A DNA stretch of 64,000 bases from Sinorhizobium sp. RAC02. Lineage in GTDB: Bacteria; Pseudomonadota; Alphaproteobacteria; Rhizobiales; Rhizobiaceae. Position numbers and translations under genes: made by a program. This document shows, piece by piece, positions 20,225 through 32,669 of the stretch (positions are counted from its first letter, which is position 1; each line of letters starts with the position of its first letter). The notes beneath the pieces are model-generated. The model saw nothing but the letters and a program-made list of their open reading frames with translations. It did no database searches and had not been told where the DNA came from. Location of the stretch: NCBI RefSeq assembly GCF_001713395.1, contig NZ_CP016450.1, positions 1,426,001 through 1,490,000 of the forward strand. Reading direction: 5' to 3'.

Positions 20225-21085
20225 TCAGGTCGCCGGCTGAAGTGGCAGGTAGATTTCCGTCAGCAGTTCGTTCGGCGGGACGTCGCGTGGGTTGTTGAGA
20301 TAGGCTTCGAACATCACCTCGTCGCGGATCGAGCGGCCGGATCCCGGCAGCCAAGTGGCATAGAGCCAACGATAGGCCGCGCCCATATCGGCATAGGGGC
20401 CCTTGTGACGCAGCACGGCATAGTCGCCGCCCGCCAGCGTGCGCTGTACGAGCGGCGCTTCGGCCGGAACATCCCCGTCTGCCGTCACGCAGGCGAAGGA
20501 GCGGAGCTTGTCTTCCGCGACCAGATCGGGATCGTCGAGAAATACGCCGATCATGCGCATGTCCGGGCGAAAAATGTTGCGGGAAAAAAGCGCGCCGTAG
20601 AGCGCTTCGAAAGCCTTGCCGATGCCCATGTAGGAACCGGTATGCGGGACACCGAGCAGTGCCTGCTCGGGCATGGTGCGGATGGTAACGTCGTACATGT
20701 GGGGCGACTCCTTGCCGTTTTCGGGTTCGAAGGCGCGATGCGGCCCCTCCTTCCGGTAGCGCGCCGGCGGCATGCCATAGGCGGCCGCGAAGGTGCGCGT
20801 GAAGGATTGCAGGTTGGGGTAGCCCCATCGCGCGGCGATGTCCCGAACGGAGCGGTCGCTGCGCACCAGATCGCCGGCCGCGCGGTGCAGACGCAGCCGG
20901 CGCACGGTCGCGGCCAGCGTTTCGTTGTGCACGGCCCGGTAGACGCGGTGCCAGTGATGGGCGGAAAGGCAGGCGATTTCCGACAGCCGGTCGAGGTCCA
21001 GATCCTCTTCCAGATGCTCGTAGATATAGGCGGAGACGCGCAGCAGGCGCTTCTCGTAGGTGGCCCAGATCACATTCTCGCTCAT
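20225..21085 (-). CDS. AraC-family regulator with GyrI-like effector domain
   Basis: A 287-residue regulator. Residues about 10-110 carry the double helix-turn-helix of AraC proteins (LDRLSEIACLSAHHWHRVYR and SVRDIAARWGYPNLQSFTRTF, each a recognisable HTH). The C-terminal half, from about residue 130 (MYDVTIRTMPEQALLG), is a GyrI-like/effector-binding domain with HTGSYMGIGKAFEAL and the HKGPYADMGAAYRWLY block. This architecture is that of Rob and SoxS-linked drug-sensing regulators. The start at 21085 has GAGAGG about 7 bases upstream. No obvious target lies next to it. Confidence 0.9.
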   Translation of the reverse strand: MSENVIWATYEKRLLRVSAYIYEHLEEDLDLDRLSEIACLSAHHWHRVYRAVHNETLAATVRRLRLHRAAGDLVRSDRSVRDIAARWGYPNLQSFTRTFAAAYGMPPARYRKEGPHRAFEPENGKESPHMYDVTIRTMPEQALLGVPHTGSYMGIGKAFEALYGALFSRNIFRPDMRMIGVFLDDPDLVAEDKLRSFACVTADGDVPAEAPLVQRTLAGGDYAVLRHKGPYADMGAAYRWLYATWLPGSGRSIRDEVMFEAYLNNPRDVPPNELLTEIYLPLQPAT

Positions 21086-21267
21086 GCCGTTGCCTCTCTC
21101 GTCGGGACGCATTCAATCAAGCATGAGGCGATTTCACAAATCCTGCGCTTCTGTCGCGGCCTGCGATTTTTGCACGGCCTCGTCGTCCATCATAACAAAG
21201 GCGGGCAAAAGATGCTGTGCCGGGTCCATTGTGCCATGGCGAAAATTGCCACCTGGCAGCCAAGTTA

Positions 21268-22504
21268 TTAGCCGGCTATCGATGCATTGAAGGTCGGCGC
21301 GGTGTCCGGCACGCGCATGCGCTCGGCAACATCGGCGAGCCCCTCGGACGGCGTCCATCGCATCACGCAGTTTCGGCCGGCCTCCTTTGCCGCATAGAGC
21401 GCGTTGTCCGCCGCCGACTGCAGGCGGTCGAAATCCGTGCCGAAAGCGGCGACGTCCGCAAGGCCGATGCTGACGGAAACGCCGATCTCGCGCCCTTCGT
21501 GGGCAATCGACATGGCGGCGACCTCGCAGCGAAGCCTTTCGGCAAAATCCGCCGCCTGGTCGATATCGTGCCTGGGCGCAAACAGCGCGAACTCCTCGCC
21601 GCCGAAACGGCAGAACAGCATGCCGCCTTCCAGCCAGGACGAGACCCGCGCGGAAAAATGCTTGAGCACCGCATCGCCCGCGACATGGCCGTGGGTGTCG
21701 TTGATCGCCTTGAAGCGATCGAGATCGAAGATCATCAACGTGCCCTGCCCGCCGCGGGCGAGATGGGCCTGCACATCCTCCAGGAACGAGCCGCGGTTGG
21801 CGATGCCTGTCAGGGTATCGGTGCGCGAGGCCTGGCGGTAAAGCGCTTCGCCACGCTCCTTGATGAGCACCAGCATGGCGACAGCGGACAGGATCGTATG
21901 GGCGAAGAGTTCCAGGGAAAAGAGCGCGAACCAGGCCGAATAGGCTGTTCCATGGCCAAGCTCCGCCGGCGCGGCAATGGCCATGGGAATACGCAGCGAA
22001 TAGATGATGCCGTGCGTCACGAAGAAAAAGGCGGCGATCGAGCGGGTCGGCAGTCGCTCATGTCGACGCCCCGCCCAGATATCCAGGCCCATCCAGATGG
22101 AATAAACGGCGATGATGACCGACGTCAGGATGACACGATTGTTGACGTCGTTGGCCACCGGCGGCAGGAGCAGGTAAGCCCCGCACCAAAGAATCGGCCC
22201 CGCAAGCACCACCGACAGATAGAGCGGGCGACGATCGAAGATCGCGAAAGCCCGCCCACATGAACGCATAGCTGAAAGCGGCCAGCGCGTTGCCGAGACC
22301 GACGGTGATGAGGGGAAAGCCGATGGGACGCAGTGCGAAGAGAATCGTGCAAAGCGAGCCGACCCACATGGCCAGGCACCAGTATCCTGCTGCGGCGTGG
22401 CGGCGGTCGGTGAGCCAGACCTGAAGCATGAAAATCCCGACGACCATCGTCGACAGGAACGTGCAGATCATCAAGGTCGATATGCTGACGAATTCTTCAA
22501 TCAA
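21268..22504 (-). pseudogene. Membrane-anchored diguanylate cyclase (GGDEF) with a single frameshift
   Basis: Two reading frames together make one ordinary membrane GGDEF protein of about 410 residues. The first frame has hydrophobic helices from LMICTFLSTMVVGIF to AAFSYAFMWAG; the second continues with FAIFDRRPLYLSVVLAG, further membrane helices and a complete GGDEF domain (RTDTLTGIANRG, FDLDRFKAINDTHGH, CRFGGEEFALF). The junction is within about 22240-22262; removing one base from the run at 22247-22249 restores a continuous protein. The GGEEF site is intact and no RxxD inhibition site is seen. TTG at 22504 with GGAG 9 bases before it is the likely start. Whether the shift is real or an assembly error is open. 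Confidence 0.7.
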
Positions 22505-22563
22505 AACACTGAACTCCGCGCGCGGGGATGCTAGGCGGAAACCCTGAAGACTTCGCAAACAAA

Positions 22564-22585
22564 ACGGCGGGCCTGAGCCCGCCGT
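22564..22585 (-). terminator. Rho-independent terminator after alaS
   Basis: A 9-bp perfect stem (ACGGCGGGC / GCCCGCCGT) with loop CTGA; read on the minus strand it is followed by TTTGTTTG. It lies 31 bases past the alaS stop. Confidence 0.8.
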
Positions 22586-22615
22586 CGTATCGATACAGCC
22601 ATGGATACCGGTGGA

Positions 22616-25276
<2,661 letters not shown>

Positions 25277-25649
25277 ATCGCGTCCTTCATCTCTGCACTG
25301 TCTGCGCCTGTCTACGGCGCATTACCCACCCAATTGCATTACAGCAGATGCGAAACCGCCCCGCCGGCCGGAGTGCCCGCCCGGAGGCCACTGGAAGACC
25401 ATCCATCCGCGAATTCCGTCGAACTGCACGCGGCCGCCGCCTATCTTGCGGAAAGGTCGAAAACCTTGGGGGCGCGCGCGAGAACTCAAGGCTTTTATCG
25501 CCCGCCTCGGCACCTGTCCAGACATCAAAAAACCGGCCTTTCACGAAGAAGAGGCCGGTTTTTCAGGAATTTCGCATTTTGTTTTGCGCATGTCGCTTTC
25601 GCAAAACCCATGCCCGCTTGGTGCAACGCGTTACGGCGCTGCGCAGCGA
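25277..25649. other. Intergenic interval between recA and alaS
   Basis: This 373-base gap holds the recA terminator (25528-25563) and, nearer alaS, the alaS leader and promoter region. No open frame with coding character or riboswitch consensus is visible. Nothing else is recognised. Confidence 0.6.
25528..25563 (-). terminator. Rho-independent terminator after recA
   Basis: A 12-bp perfect stem (AAAAACCGGCCT / AGGCCGGTTTTT) encloses a 12-base loop; A/T runs on both sides allow activity on the minus strand, about 87 bases past the recA stop. Confidence 0.78.
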
Positions 25650-26732
<1,083 letters not shown>

Positions 26733-26788
26733 TTGGTCCACCTTTAGGTTATTGAAGCAAGACAGGCAATGAAGCCGCCGATGAATGC

Positions 26789-26817
26789 TATGTACACATT
26801 TTGTTCTCGTTTTGCAA
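26789..26817 (-). promoter_or_regulatory. recA: Candidate recA promoter
   Basis: Read on the minus strand, TTGCAA (26812-26817) and TACATA (26789-26794) are separated by 17 bases, a good sigma70-type arrangement about 57 bases before the recA start. The SOS operator covers the -35 box and most of the spacer, so LexA binding would block polymerase. Confidence 0.6.
26801..26817. promoter_or_regulatory. Alphaproteobacterial SOS box (LexA operator) of recA
   Basis: TTG-N11-CAA (the + strand reads TTGTTCTCGTTTTGCAA) matches the recA operator consensus established in Rhizobium etli. The inner GTTC half is also present. It overlaps the predicted -35 element, as expected for repression. Confidence 0.7.
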
Positions 26818-26962
26818 GCTACGTTCAACAATTTGAATATATTTGCAAATCTCCGGTGTGTTCTTTTTTTGTTTTCGGTGGATACGCGCCAAGCAGGGCG
26901 ATGAACGACCCCACCGGGACAAGCGGCCCTGAGTGCCGAATCGGCGGGCGAAAAGGAAGATG

Positions 26963-27911
26963 ATGACAGGCAAGACGATACTGGTGATGGGCGGGGCCCA
27001 TGTGGACAGACGCGGACGCATCGCCGGTGAAACGGCGCCGGGGGGCGAGCAATCCGGGCGCCTGGTTCGTCGAGGCGGGCGGCGGCGCGTTCAACGCGGC
27101 GCGCAACCTGTCGCGGCTGGGCCACCGGGTGCGGCTGATTTCGCCACGCGGCGGCGATGCGGACGGCGATATCGTCGCGGCGGCGGCGGAAGCTGCAGGC
27201 GTCGAGGATACGCCCTTCATCTTTCTCGACCGGGCGACGCCGAGCTATACGGCGATCATCGAGCGGGACGGCAATCTCGTCATCGCGCTGGCGGACATGG
27301 AACTCTACCGGCTGTTTTCACCACGCCGCCTGCAGCAACGGGCGGTGCGCGAGGCGATGGCGGATACCGGGCTCATCCTCACCGATGCGAACCTGCCGGC
27401 CGAAACGCTGGCAGCCATGACGGGCACCGCGGCGGCAGCCGGCGTACCGATCGCCGGCATCGCGATTTCGCCGGCCAAGGTGGTGCGGTTCCGCGAGAGC
27501 CTTGCCGCCCTCGCCTTCCTGTTCATGAACGAGGCGGAAGCACGCACGCTGACGGGTGCAACACCCGAAAACCCCGCCGACTGGCCGAAGGCGTTGCGCG
27601 CGGTGGGCCTTTCCGCCGGCGTGGTGACGCGCGGCGGCAAAGGCGTCATCGCGTTTGACGACACACGGGCAGCCCTCGTCGTGCCGCCGGAAATACCGGC
27701 ACTCGGCGACGTCACGGGTGCCGGCGATTCGCTCGCCTCTGGTTTTCTCAGCTCCTGGCTTGCCGGTTCGCCCATCGGCGAAGCGTTGCGCCGCGGGGTG
27801 GCAGCAGCGGCAATCACCGTGCGCTCGCCCCTCGCCGCCGCTGAAGAATTGTCGCAGGCAGCCCTTGCGGATGCACTTTCTCTTGTACCCGACGCCGAAG
27901 GAATGGCATGA
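26963..27911 (+). pseudogene. psuK: Pseudouridine kinase (PfkB family), frameshifted in a G6 run
   Basis: A ribokinase-family sugar kinase of about 315 residues expected to phosphorylate pseudouridine. The N-terminus [20 protein letters not shown] is in one frame and the rest, from [20 protein letters not shown] to the ATP-site GDVTGAGDSLASG, is in the next. The frames join at six consecutive G residues (27040-27045); with five Gs the chain would read [13 protein letters not shown] without a break. AAAAGGA precedes the start. psuG follows within 50 bases, which supports the assignment. The homopolymer makes sequencing error or slipped-strand phase switching equally possible causes. Confidence 0.75.
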
Positions 27912-27957
27912 GACTCTTTTGCCTGAATTCCCGCCCAAAGAACCGCAAGGACACAGC

Positions 27958-28884
27958 ATGACCCGACCCGTATCCCCCCTCCTGCCGGTGCAGTTTTCGA
28001 CCGAAGTCGCCGCCGCCAGGGACCGTGGTGCGCCGCTCGTCGCGCTCGAATCGACGATCATCACGCATGGCATGCCCTATCCGGGTAATCTCAACATGGC
28101 GCGCAGCGTCGAGCGTATTATCCGTGAGGAAGGCGCCGTGCCGGCGACCATCGCCGTCATCGACGGCGTGCTGCATATCGGCCTCGAGGATGCAGAACTG
28201 GAGACGCTCGCGCAGACCCAGGGCGCGATGAAGCTTTCGCGCGCCGACCTCGCCTTCGCGATCGCCGAGCGTCGCACCGGCGCCACGACGGTCGCCGCAA
28301 CGATGATCGGCGCGGCGCGTGCCGGCATCAAGGTCTTTGCGACGGGCGGCATCGGCGGCGTGCACCGCAAGGCGGAAGAGACCTTCGACATTTCCGCCGA
28401 TCTCGACGAACTGTCGCGCACCGGCGTCATCGTCGTCTGCGCCGGCGCCAAGGCGATCCTCGACATTCCGAAGACGCTGGAAGTGCTGGAAACGCGCGGC
28501 GTGCCGGTGGTGACCTATGACAGCCCGATCTTTCCGGCCTTCTGGTCGCGCGATTCGGGCATCAAGAGCCCGCTGACGCTGAACAGCCCGGCAGCGATCG
28601 CCAATTTCCAGACGGTGCGCGACCAGCTCGGCATCGACGGCGGCATGCTGATTGCCAACCCGGTGCCGGAGGCCGACGAGATCGAGCGCGAGGAGATGGA
28701 GATCTACATCGCGCGCGCACTCGACAATGCCGAGCGCGACGAGATCGCCGGCAAGGCCGTCACGCCCTACCTGCTCGACAGCCTGTTCCACCTGACGGAC
28801 GGCCGCAGCCTGAAGACAAACATCGCGCTCGTAGAAAACAACGCGCGTCTGGCGGCGGAAATCGCCGTCGCGCTGGTGAACTGA
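27958..28884 (+). CDS. psuG: Pseudouridine-5'-phosphate glycosidase
   Basis: A 308-residue enzyme that splits pseudouridine 5'-phosphate to uracil and ribose 5-phosphate, a route for reusing modified RNA nucleosides. Family blocks visible are VALESTIITHGMPYP near 28-42, TTVAATMIGAARAGI, VFATGGIGGVHR and GVPVVTYDSPIFPAFW with the conserved SGIKSP region. AAGGACACAGC precedes the ATG at 27958. It is the second gene of a psuK-psuG pair, ending at a hairpin shared with the convergent ABC operon. Confidence 0.94.
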   Translation: MTRPVSPLLPVQFSTEVAAARDRGAPLVALESTIITHGMPYPGNLNMARSVERIIREEGAVPATIAVIDGVLHIGLEDAELETLAQTQGAMKLSRADLAFAIAERRTGATTVAATMIGAARAGIKVFATGGIGGVHRKAEETFDISADLDELSRTGVIVVCAGAKAILDIPKTLEVLETRGVPVVTYDSPIFPAFWSRDSGIKSPLTLNSPAAIANFQTVRDQLGIDGGMLIANPVPEADEIEREEMEIYIARALDNAERDEIAGKAVTPYLLDSLFHLTDGRSLKTNIALVENNARLAAEIAVALVN

Positions 28885-28890
28885 GTTTGC

Positions 28891-28920
28891 GGAAGCGGCC
28901 GGTTTGGACCGGCCGTTTCC
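28891..28920. terminator. Hairpin between psuG and the ABC permease gene
   Basis: A 13-bp stem with one G-T wobble (GGAAGCGGCCGGT / ACCGGCCGTTTCC) and loop TTGG. T-tracts are weak on both sides, so termination may be partial. Confidence 0.5.
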
Positions 28921-28929
28921 TCTCGGTCT

Positions 28930-29691
28930 TCAGTTCTTCAGCTTGTATCCTGTCTTGAATATCCACGCCGTGATCGACAGGCATACCACCAGGAAGCCCA
29001 GCACCGTCACCAGGCTGACGATGGGGTTCACGTCGGCGATCTCGTAGAAACTCCATCGGAAACCCGAGACCAGGTAGAGCACCGGGTTGAAGTGGCTGAC
29101 GGTCTGCCAGAAGGGTGGCAGCATGTCGATCGAGTAGAAGCTGCCGCCGAGGAAGACCAGCGGCGGCACGATGAGCATGGGGAAGAGGTTCAACTGCTCG
29201 AAATCCTTCGCCCAGATGCCGATCATGAAGCCGAACAGGCTGAAGGTTACCGCCGTCAGCACGAAGAACAGCACCATCATGAACGGATGTTTGATCGATA
29301 TGTCGACGAAGAACGAGGCGGTGATGAGGATGATCGTGCCCACGATCAGTCCCTTCGTCGCCGCCGCCCCGACATAGCCGATGATGATCTCCGTCATCGA
29401 GATGGGCGATGACAGGATTTCGTAGATCGTTCCCATGAATTTCGGGAAGTAGATGCCGAAGGAGCCGTTGCTGATACACTGGTTGAGCAGGGTCAGCATG
29501 ATGAGGCCGGGCGCGATGAAGGCGCCGTAGGACACGCCCTCCACCTCCTGCATGCGCGAGCCGATCGCCGCGCCGAAGACGATGAAGTAGAGCGAGGTGG
29601 TGATGACCGGCGAGACGACGCTCTGCAGCAGCGTGCGGCGCGTGCGCGCCATCTCGAACGCGTAAATGGACTTGATCGCCTCGACGTTCAT
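28930..29691 (-). CDS. ABC-2 type exporter, permease subunit
   Basis: A 253-residue inner-membrane protein with six hydrophobic segments. The block [16 protein letters not shown] and the preceding [13 protein letters not shown] form the ABC-2 permease signature around residues 83-110. The relatives are the export permeases of the DrrB/NodJ/YadH class. Its ATG overlaps the upstream ATPase stop by four bases (29688-29691), so the two subunits are translationally coupled. The substrate (lipid, polysaccharide or drug) cannot be told from the sequence. Confidence 0.93.
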   Translation of the reverse strand: MNVEAIKSIYAFEMARTRRTLLQSVVSPVITTSLYFIVFGAAIGSRMQEVEGVSYGAFIAPGLIMLTLLNQCISNGSFGIYFPKFMGTIYEILSSPISMTEIIIGYVGAAATKGLIVGTIILITASFFVDISIKHPFMMVLFFVLTAVTFSLFGFMIGIWAKDFEQLNLFPMLIVPPLVFLGGSFYSIDMLPPFWQTVSHFNPVLYLVSGFRWSFYEIADVNPIVSLVTVLGFLVVCLSITAWIFKTGYKLKN

Positions 29692-30614
29692 TTGCCCTCT
29701 CCCACCAATTCCACGAAAATGTCTTCCAGCGAACTCTGCTCGGTGGAGATGTCCTTGACCCGGAGGCCCGCCTGCGACAGCGCGGCGAGCAGCGACGAAA
29801 TGCCGGTGCGCTCGCCGGATGCATTGAATTCATAGACGAGGCGCGCGCCCTCCTCCGAGAGCGTCAGCCCGAAGGGCGACAGCGTGTCGGGGATCGCCGC
29901 CAGCGGTTCGGCAAGCTCGACGGTCATCTGCTTGCGGCCGAGCTTGGCCATCAGCGCCTTCTTCTCTTCCACCAGCAGGATTTGACCGTGGTTGATGACG
30001 CCGATGCGGTCGGCGATCTCCTCGGCTTCCTCGATATAGTGGGTCGTCAGGATGATGGTGACGCCGTTGGCGCGCAGCCGCTCGACAAGCTGCCACATGT
30101 CCTTGCGCAGGTTGACGTCGACGCCCGCCGTCGGCTCGTCGAGGAACAGCACCTTCGGTTCGTAGGACAGCGCCTTGGCGATCAGCACGCGCCGGCGCAT
30201 GCCGCCCGACAGGTGGCGCAGCATCGTGTCCTTCTTGTCGTAGAGCGAGAGCTCCCTGAGGATACGCTCGATCAGCGCCGGGTTGGGCTTGCAACCATGC
30301 AGGCCACGCGAAAAGGAGACCGTGTTCCACACCGTTTCGAAGGCGTCGAGCGTCAGTTCCTGCGGCACGAGGCCGATGATGGAACGCGTCTGGCGGAAGT
30401 CATGCAGGATGTCATGCCCGCCGACCGTTACCGTGCCGCTGGTCGGCGTGACGATGCCGCAGATGATCGAGATCATCGTCGTCTTGCCGGCGCCGTTCGG
30501 CCCGAGCAGCGCGAGGATTTCGCCCTCCTCGATATCGAGATCAACGCCCTTCAGCGCCTTGAACCCGGTTGCGTAGCTCTTGGTGAGATTGCGAATGGAG
30601 ACGATGGGCGCCAT
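29688..30614 (-). CDS. ABC-2 type exporter, ATP-binding subunit
   Basis: A 308-residue ATPase. Walker [10 protein letters not shown] is at about 38-46, the signature LSGGMRRRV near 139, Walker [14 protein letters not shown] near 159-171 and the H-loop [11 protein letters not shown] near 195. After residue 220 comes the accessory domain of DrrA-like exporters. No second permease is present, so the transporter is presumably a 2+2 heterotetramer with the coupled permease. An inverted repeat lies upstream in the promoter region. Confidence 0.95.
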   Translation of the reverse strand: MAPIVSIRNLTKSYATGFKALKGVDLDIEEGEILALLGPNGAGKTTMISIICGIVTPTSGTVTVGGHDILHDFRQTRSIIGLVPQELTLDAFETVWNTVSFSRGLHGCKPNPALIERILRELSLYDKKDTMLRHLSGGMRRRVLIAKALSYEPKVLFLDEPTAGVDVNLRKDMWQLVERLRANGVTIILTTHYIEEAEEIADRIGVINHGQILLVEEKKALMAKLGRKQMTVELAEPLAAIPDTLSPFGLTLSEEGARLVYEFNASGERTGISSLLAALSQAGLRVKDISTEQSSLEDIFVELVGEGK

Positions 30615-30648
30615 GGGATGGTCCGAAATGAGGAAATTTCATGCGGAA

Positions 30649-30670
30649 GGACACCCTATATGGCGTGTCC
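30649..30670. promoter_or_regulatory. Inverted repeat upstream of the ABC exporter operon
   Basis: GGACAC-N10-GTGTCC lies 35-56 bases upstream of the ATPase start, with TATATG in its centre and a TTGACA-like box on the minus strand at 30673-30678. It could be an operator for a TetR- or MarR-type repressor. The -35 to -10 spacing here is not standard, so the promoter itself is unclear. Confidence 0.35.
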
Positions 30671-30707
30671 CTTGTCAATTTTCACCCGGGTGAGAGAAAA
30701 AATTCGC

Positions 30708-31529
30708 TCATCCGTAGATGCTGTAGAGAAAGCGCAGCGAAACGAGGATCAGGAAAACGCCGAAGCCCAGTTCGAGCTGTCGTTTGCTCATCGAATGGGC
30801 GAGCCGCACGCCCCAGGGGGTGACGACAAGCGCGATCGGCACGATGAGCGCGACGGCGATCCAGTTGATGAAGCCGGTGGAGCCGAGCGGCAGACCGGCT
30901 TCGCCCCAGCCGGCCCAGATATAGCCGAAGATGCCGGGAATGGAGATGAGGACGCCGACACCGGAGGAGGTTGCCACCGCCTGATGGATCGGGCGGCCGA
31001 ACGAGGTCATGTAGGTGTTGTTGAGCACACCGCCGCCAATGCCCATCAGGCCGGAAAGCGTGCCGATGACGACGCCGGCGAGCTGGTTGCCGATGCCTTT
31101 CGGCAGTTCGGTGCCGATCCGCCAGGTATCGCGGTTGAAAAGCATGCGCAGCGCGACCAGCAGCGCGATGCCGACGAAGACGAGGCGCAGCCCGACGCTG
31201 GAAATGAAGGCCGCGATCACCGAGGCGAGGATCGCACCGAGCGGCAGGGCGACGATCCAGCTTTCCAGCAGGTCCGTATCCACCGCGCTGCGCTGGCGGT
31301 GCGCCGTGAAGGAGCGGATCGACGTCGGCACGATGATGGCGATCGAGGTGCCGATGGACAGGTGCATGCGCACCGCCTCCGGCACATCGAGAGAACCGAA
31401 CACCTGATAGAACACCGGCACGAGGATCGCCCCGCCGCCAATGCCGAAGATGCCGGCGAGCAGGCCCGACACCACGCCGGCGGCAACGAGCGCGCGCGCA
31501 AACAGAAACAGGTCGGTGATGGGCGGCAT
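30708..31529 (-). CDS. TauE/SafE family sulfite or organosulfonate exporter-like protein
   Basis: A 273-residue membrane protein of about eight helices with the internal duplication typical of the family: the glycine-rich helix GLLAGIFGIGGGAILVPVF near 22-40 is repeated as GTLSGLMGIGGGVLNNTYM near 160-180. Proteins of this type export sulfite, sulfoacetate or similar anions, but many members are uncharacterised. Upstream on the minus strand is a 370-base structured interval. No sulfonate metabolism gene is adjacent, so the substrate is unknown. Confidence 0.9.
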   Translation of the reverse strand: MPPITDLFLFARALVAAGVVSGLLAGIFGIGGGAILVPVFYQVFGSLDVPEAVRMHLSIGTSIAIIVPTSIRSFTAHRQRSAVDTDLLESWIVALPLGAILASVIAAFISSVGLRLVFVGIALLVALRMLFNRDTWRIGTELPKGIGNQLAGVVIGTLSGLMGIGGGVLNNTYMTSFGRPIHQAVATSSGVGVLISIPGIFGYIWAGWGEAGLPLGSTGFINWIAVALIVPIALVVTPWGVRLAHSMSKRQLELGFGVFLILVSLRFLYSIYG

Positions 31530-31605
31530 GGGGGCTTCCGGACAGGGCCATCAGGGGCGGCGGCGACTCGCGAAAATTTCGCGGCGGCGAGACGCCAGAT
31601 GTCAT

Positions 31606-31881
31606 CAAACCGTGACCCATTTCAACCAGTCTCTGCGCGAGGCCGACGGGAACGGTTTGCACCCCGCACCACCCATCGCTCCCCCTGCGCTCCGCAGCGG
31701 CCTTGCTCCCGAACCCTGAGGGAGCCACCGGCGGCCCCATCCGCCCGCTTCCCCCGCGGAAGCCCGCATGCATCTTCGCCGGTCCGCGCCGGCGCGGGTG
31801 ACGGAATGTGACGTTCCAGGCAGCAACCACCCCTATGTGCGCTGCCACCCCTTTCGACCGGCTCCCCGCCGGTCTTTTTTT
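31606..31881 (+). ncRNA. Candidate structured non-coding RNA with intrinsic terminator
   Basis: No coding frame with rhizobial character is seen here, but seven stem-forming arm pairs occur in a row: CAAACCGT/ACGGTTTG (31606/31659), CTGCG/CGCAG (31685-31697), GCTCCC/GGGAGC (31705-31725), GCTTCC/GGAAGC (31747-31763), GCCGG/CCGGC (31778-31793), GGCAGC/GCTGCC (31819-31846) and GACCGGC/GCCGGTC (31856-31874). The last is followed by seven Ts on the plus strand, although no plus-strand gene lies upstream for 2.7 kb. The GCGCTCC-GC element loosely recalls the apical part of 6S RNA, but that identity is a guess. The 5' end is not determined. Confidence 0.5.
31856..31881 (+). terminator. Rho-independent terminator of the candidate ncRNA
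   Basis: A 7-bp stem (GACCGGC / GCCGGTC) with loop TCCCC is followed by an uninterrupted run of seven Ts. It faces away from the minus-strand GST gene and therefore needs a plus-strand transcript. Confidence 0.8.
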
Positions 31882-31901
31882 GTCTGCCGTTCTGGATCAC
31901 A

Positions 31902-32555
31902 TTATCCGCCAGCCGTTGCGGCGGTGAAAACCGCCAGCTGGTCGGCAAAGGCCCGCTTGTAGGCAGGCCGCGCCTCGCCGCGGGCGATATAAGCGGCGAG
32001 CTTCGCGTAGTCCTCCAGCAGGCCCGACGATTCCAGCCGGCGCAGCACATGCACCATCATCAGGTCCCCGGCGCTGAAGGCACCGTCGAGCCATTCTGCA
32101 TCGCCAAGGTGGTGGGAAAGCCGATCCAGTTGCACGCGAACGCGGCCATCGAGCATCGGCAGCCGCTCGGCATACCAGGGCTTGTCGCGCTCCATCAGAT
32201 ACGCGGCCGAACGATCGACGATCGGCGGTTCCACCGTGCCGATTGCGGCAAACATCCACATGATGGCGCGCGCCCTGGTATTTGCATCGTTTGGCAGCAG
32301 ACCGGCATGGTTTTCCGCGATATGGAGCACGATCGCCCCGGATTCGAACAGCGCGAGATCGCCCTCTTCATAGGTCGGAATCTGCGCGAAAGGATGGAGT
32401 GCGAGATGCACCGGCTGCCTCATCGCCTTGAAGGACAGAAGACGGACCGCGTAAGGCTGGCCGACCTCTTCGAGCGCCCAGCGAACGCGCATGTCACGCG
32501 CCAGTCCCCTGCCGCGGTCGGGCGATTGTGCAAATCCGGTAATCGTAGCCGTCAT
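31902..32555 (-). CDS. Glutathione S-transferase family protein
   Basis: A 217-residue GST. The thioredoxin-like half contains RDMRVRWALEEVGQPYAV near 21-38, HPFAQIPTYEEGDLALFESGAI with the cis-proline and the Glu-Ser pair (quoted by its edges HPFAQIP and FESGAI), and the helical half contains GDAEWLDGAFSAGDLMMVHVL. AGGGAG lies 7 bases before the ATG at 32555. The closest general type is a beta/theta-like bacterial GST; the substrate is unknown. It is not close to the other GST in the window in position or sequence. Confidence 0.9.
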   Translation of the reverse strand: MTATITGFAQSPDRGRGLARDMRVRWALEEVGQPYAVRLLSFKAMRQPVHLALHPFAQIPTYEEGDLALFESGAIVLHIAENHAGLLPNDANTRARAIMWMFAAIGTVEPPIVDRSAAYLMERDKPWYAERLPMLDGRVRVQLDRLSHHLGDAEWLDGAFSAGDLMMVHVLRRLESSGLLEDYAKLAAYIARGEARPAYKRAFADQLAVFTAATAGG

Positions 32556-32669
32556 CGTCTTTCTCCCTGGCTTGCCTCTCTGGAAGACGGTTGACCAGGC
32601 GAAGTTCCGACACGATGCCGCAGATAATTCCCGCGCAGACACCACGCCGACAAGGGCAATCCAATACGG

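Noticed and set aside
31622..32050. Minus-strand ORF over the candidate RNA
   Set aside because: It overlaps the GST gene end, is Arg/Gly/Ala-rich without motifs, and the region has strong RNA structure instead.
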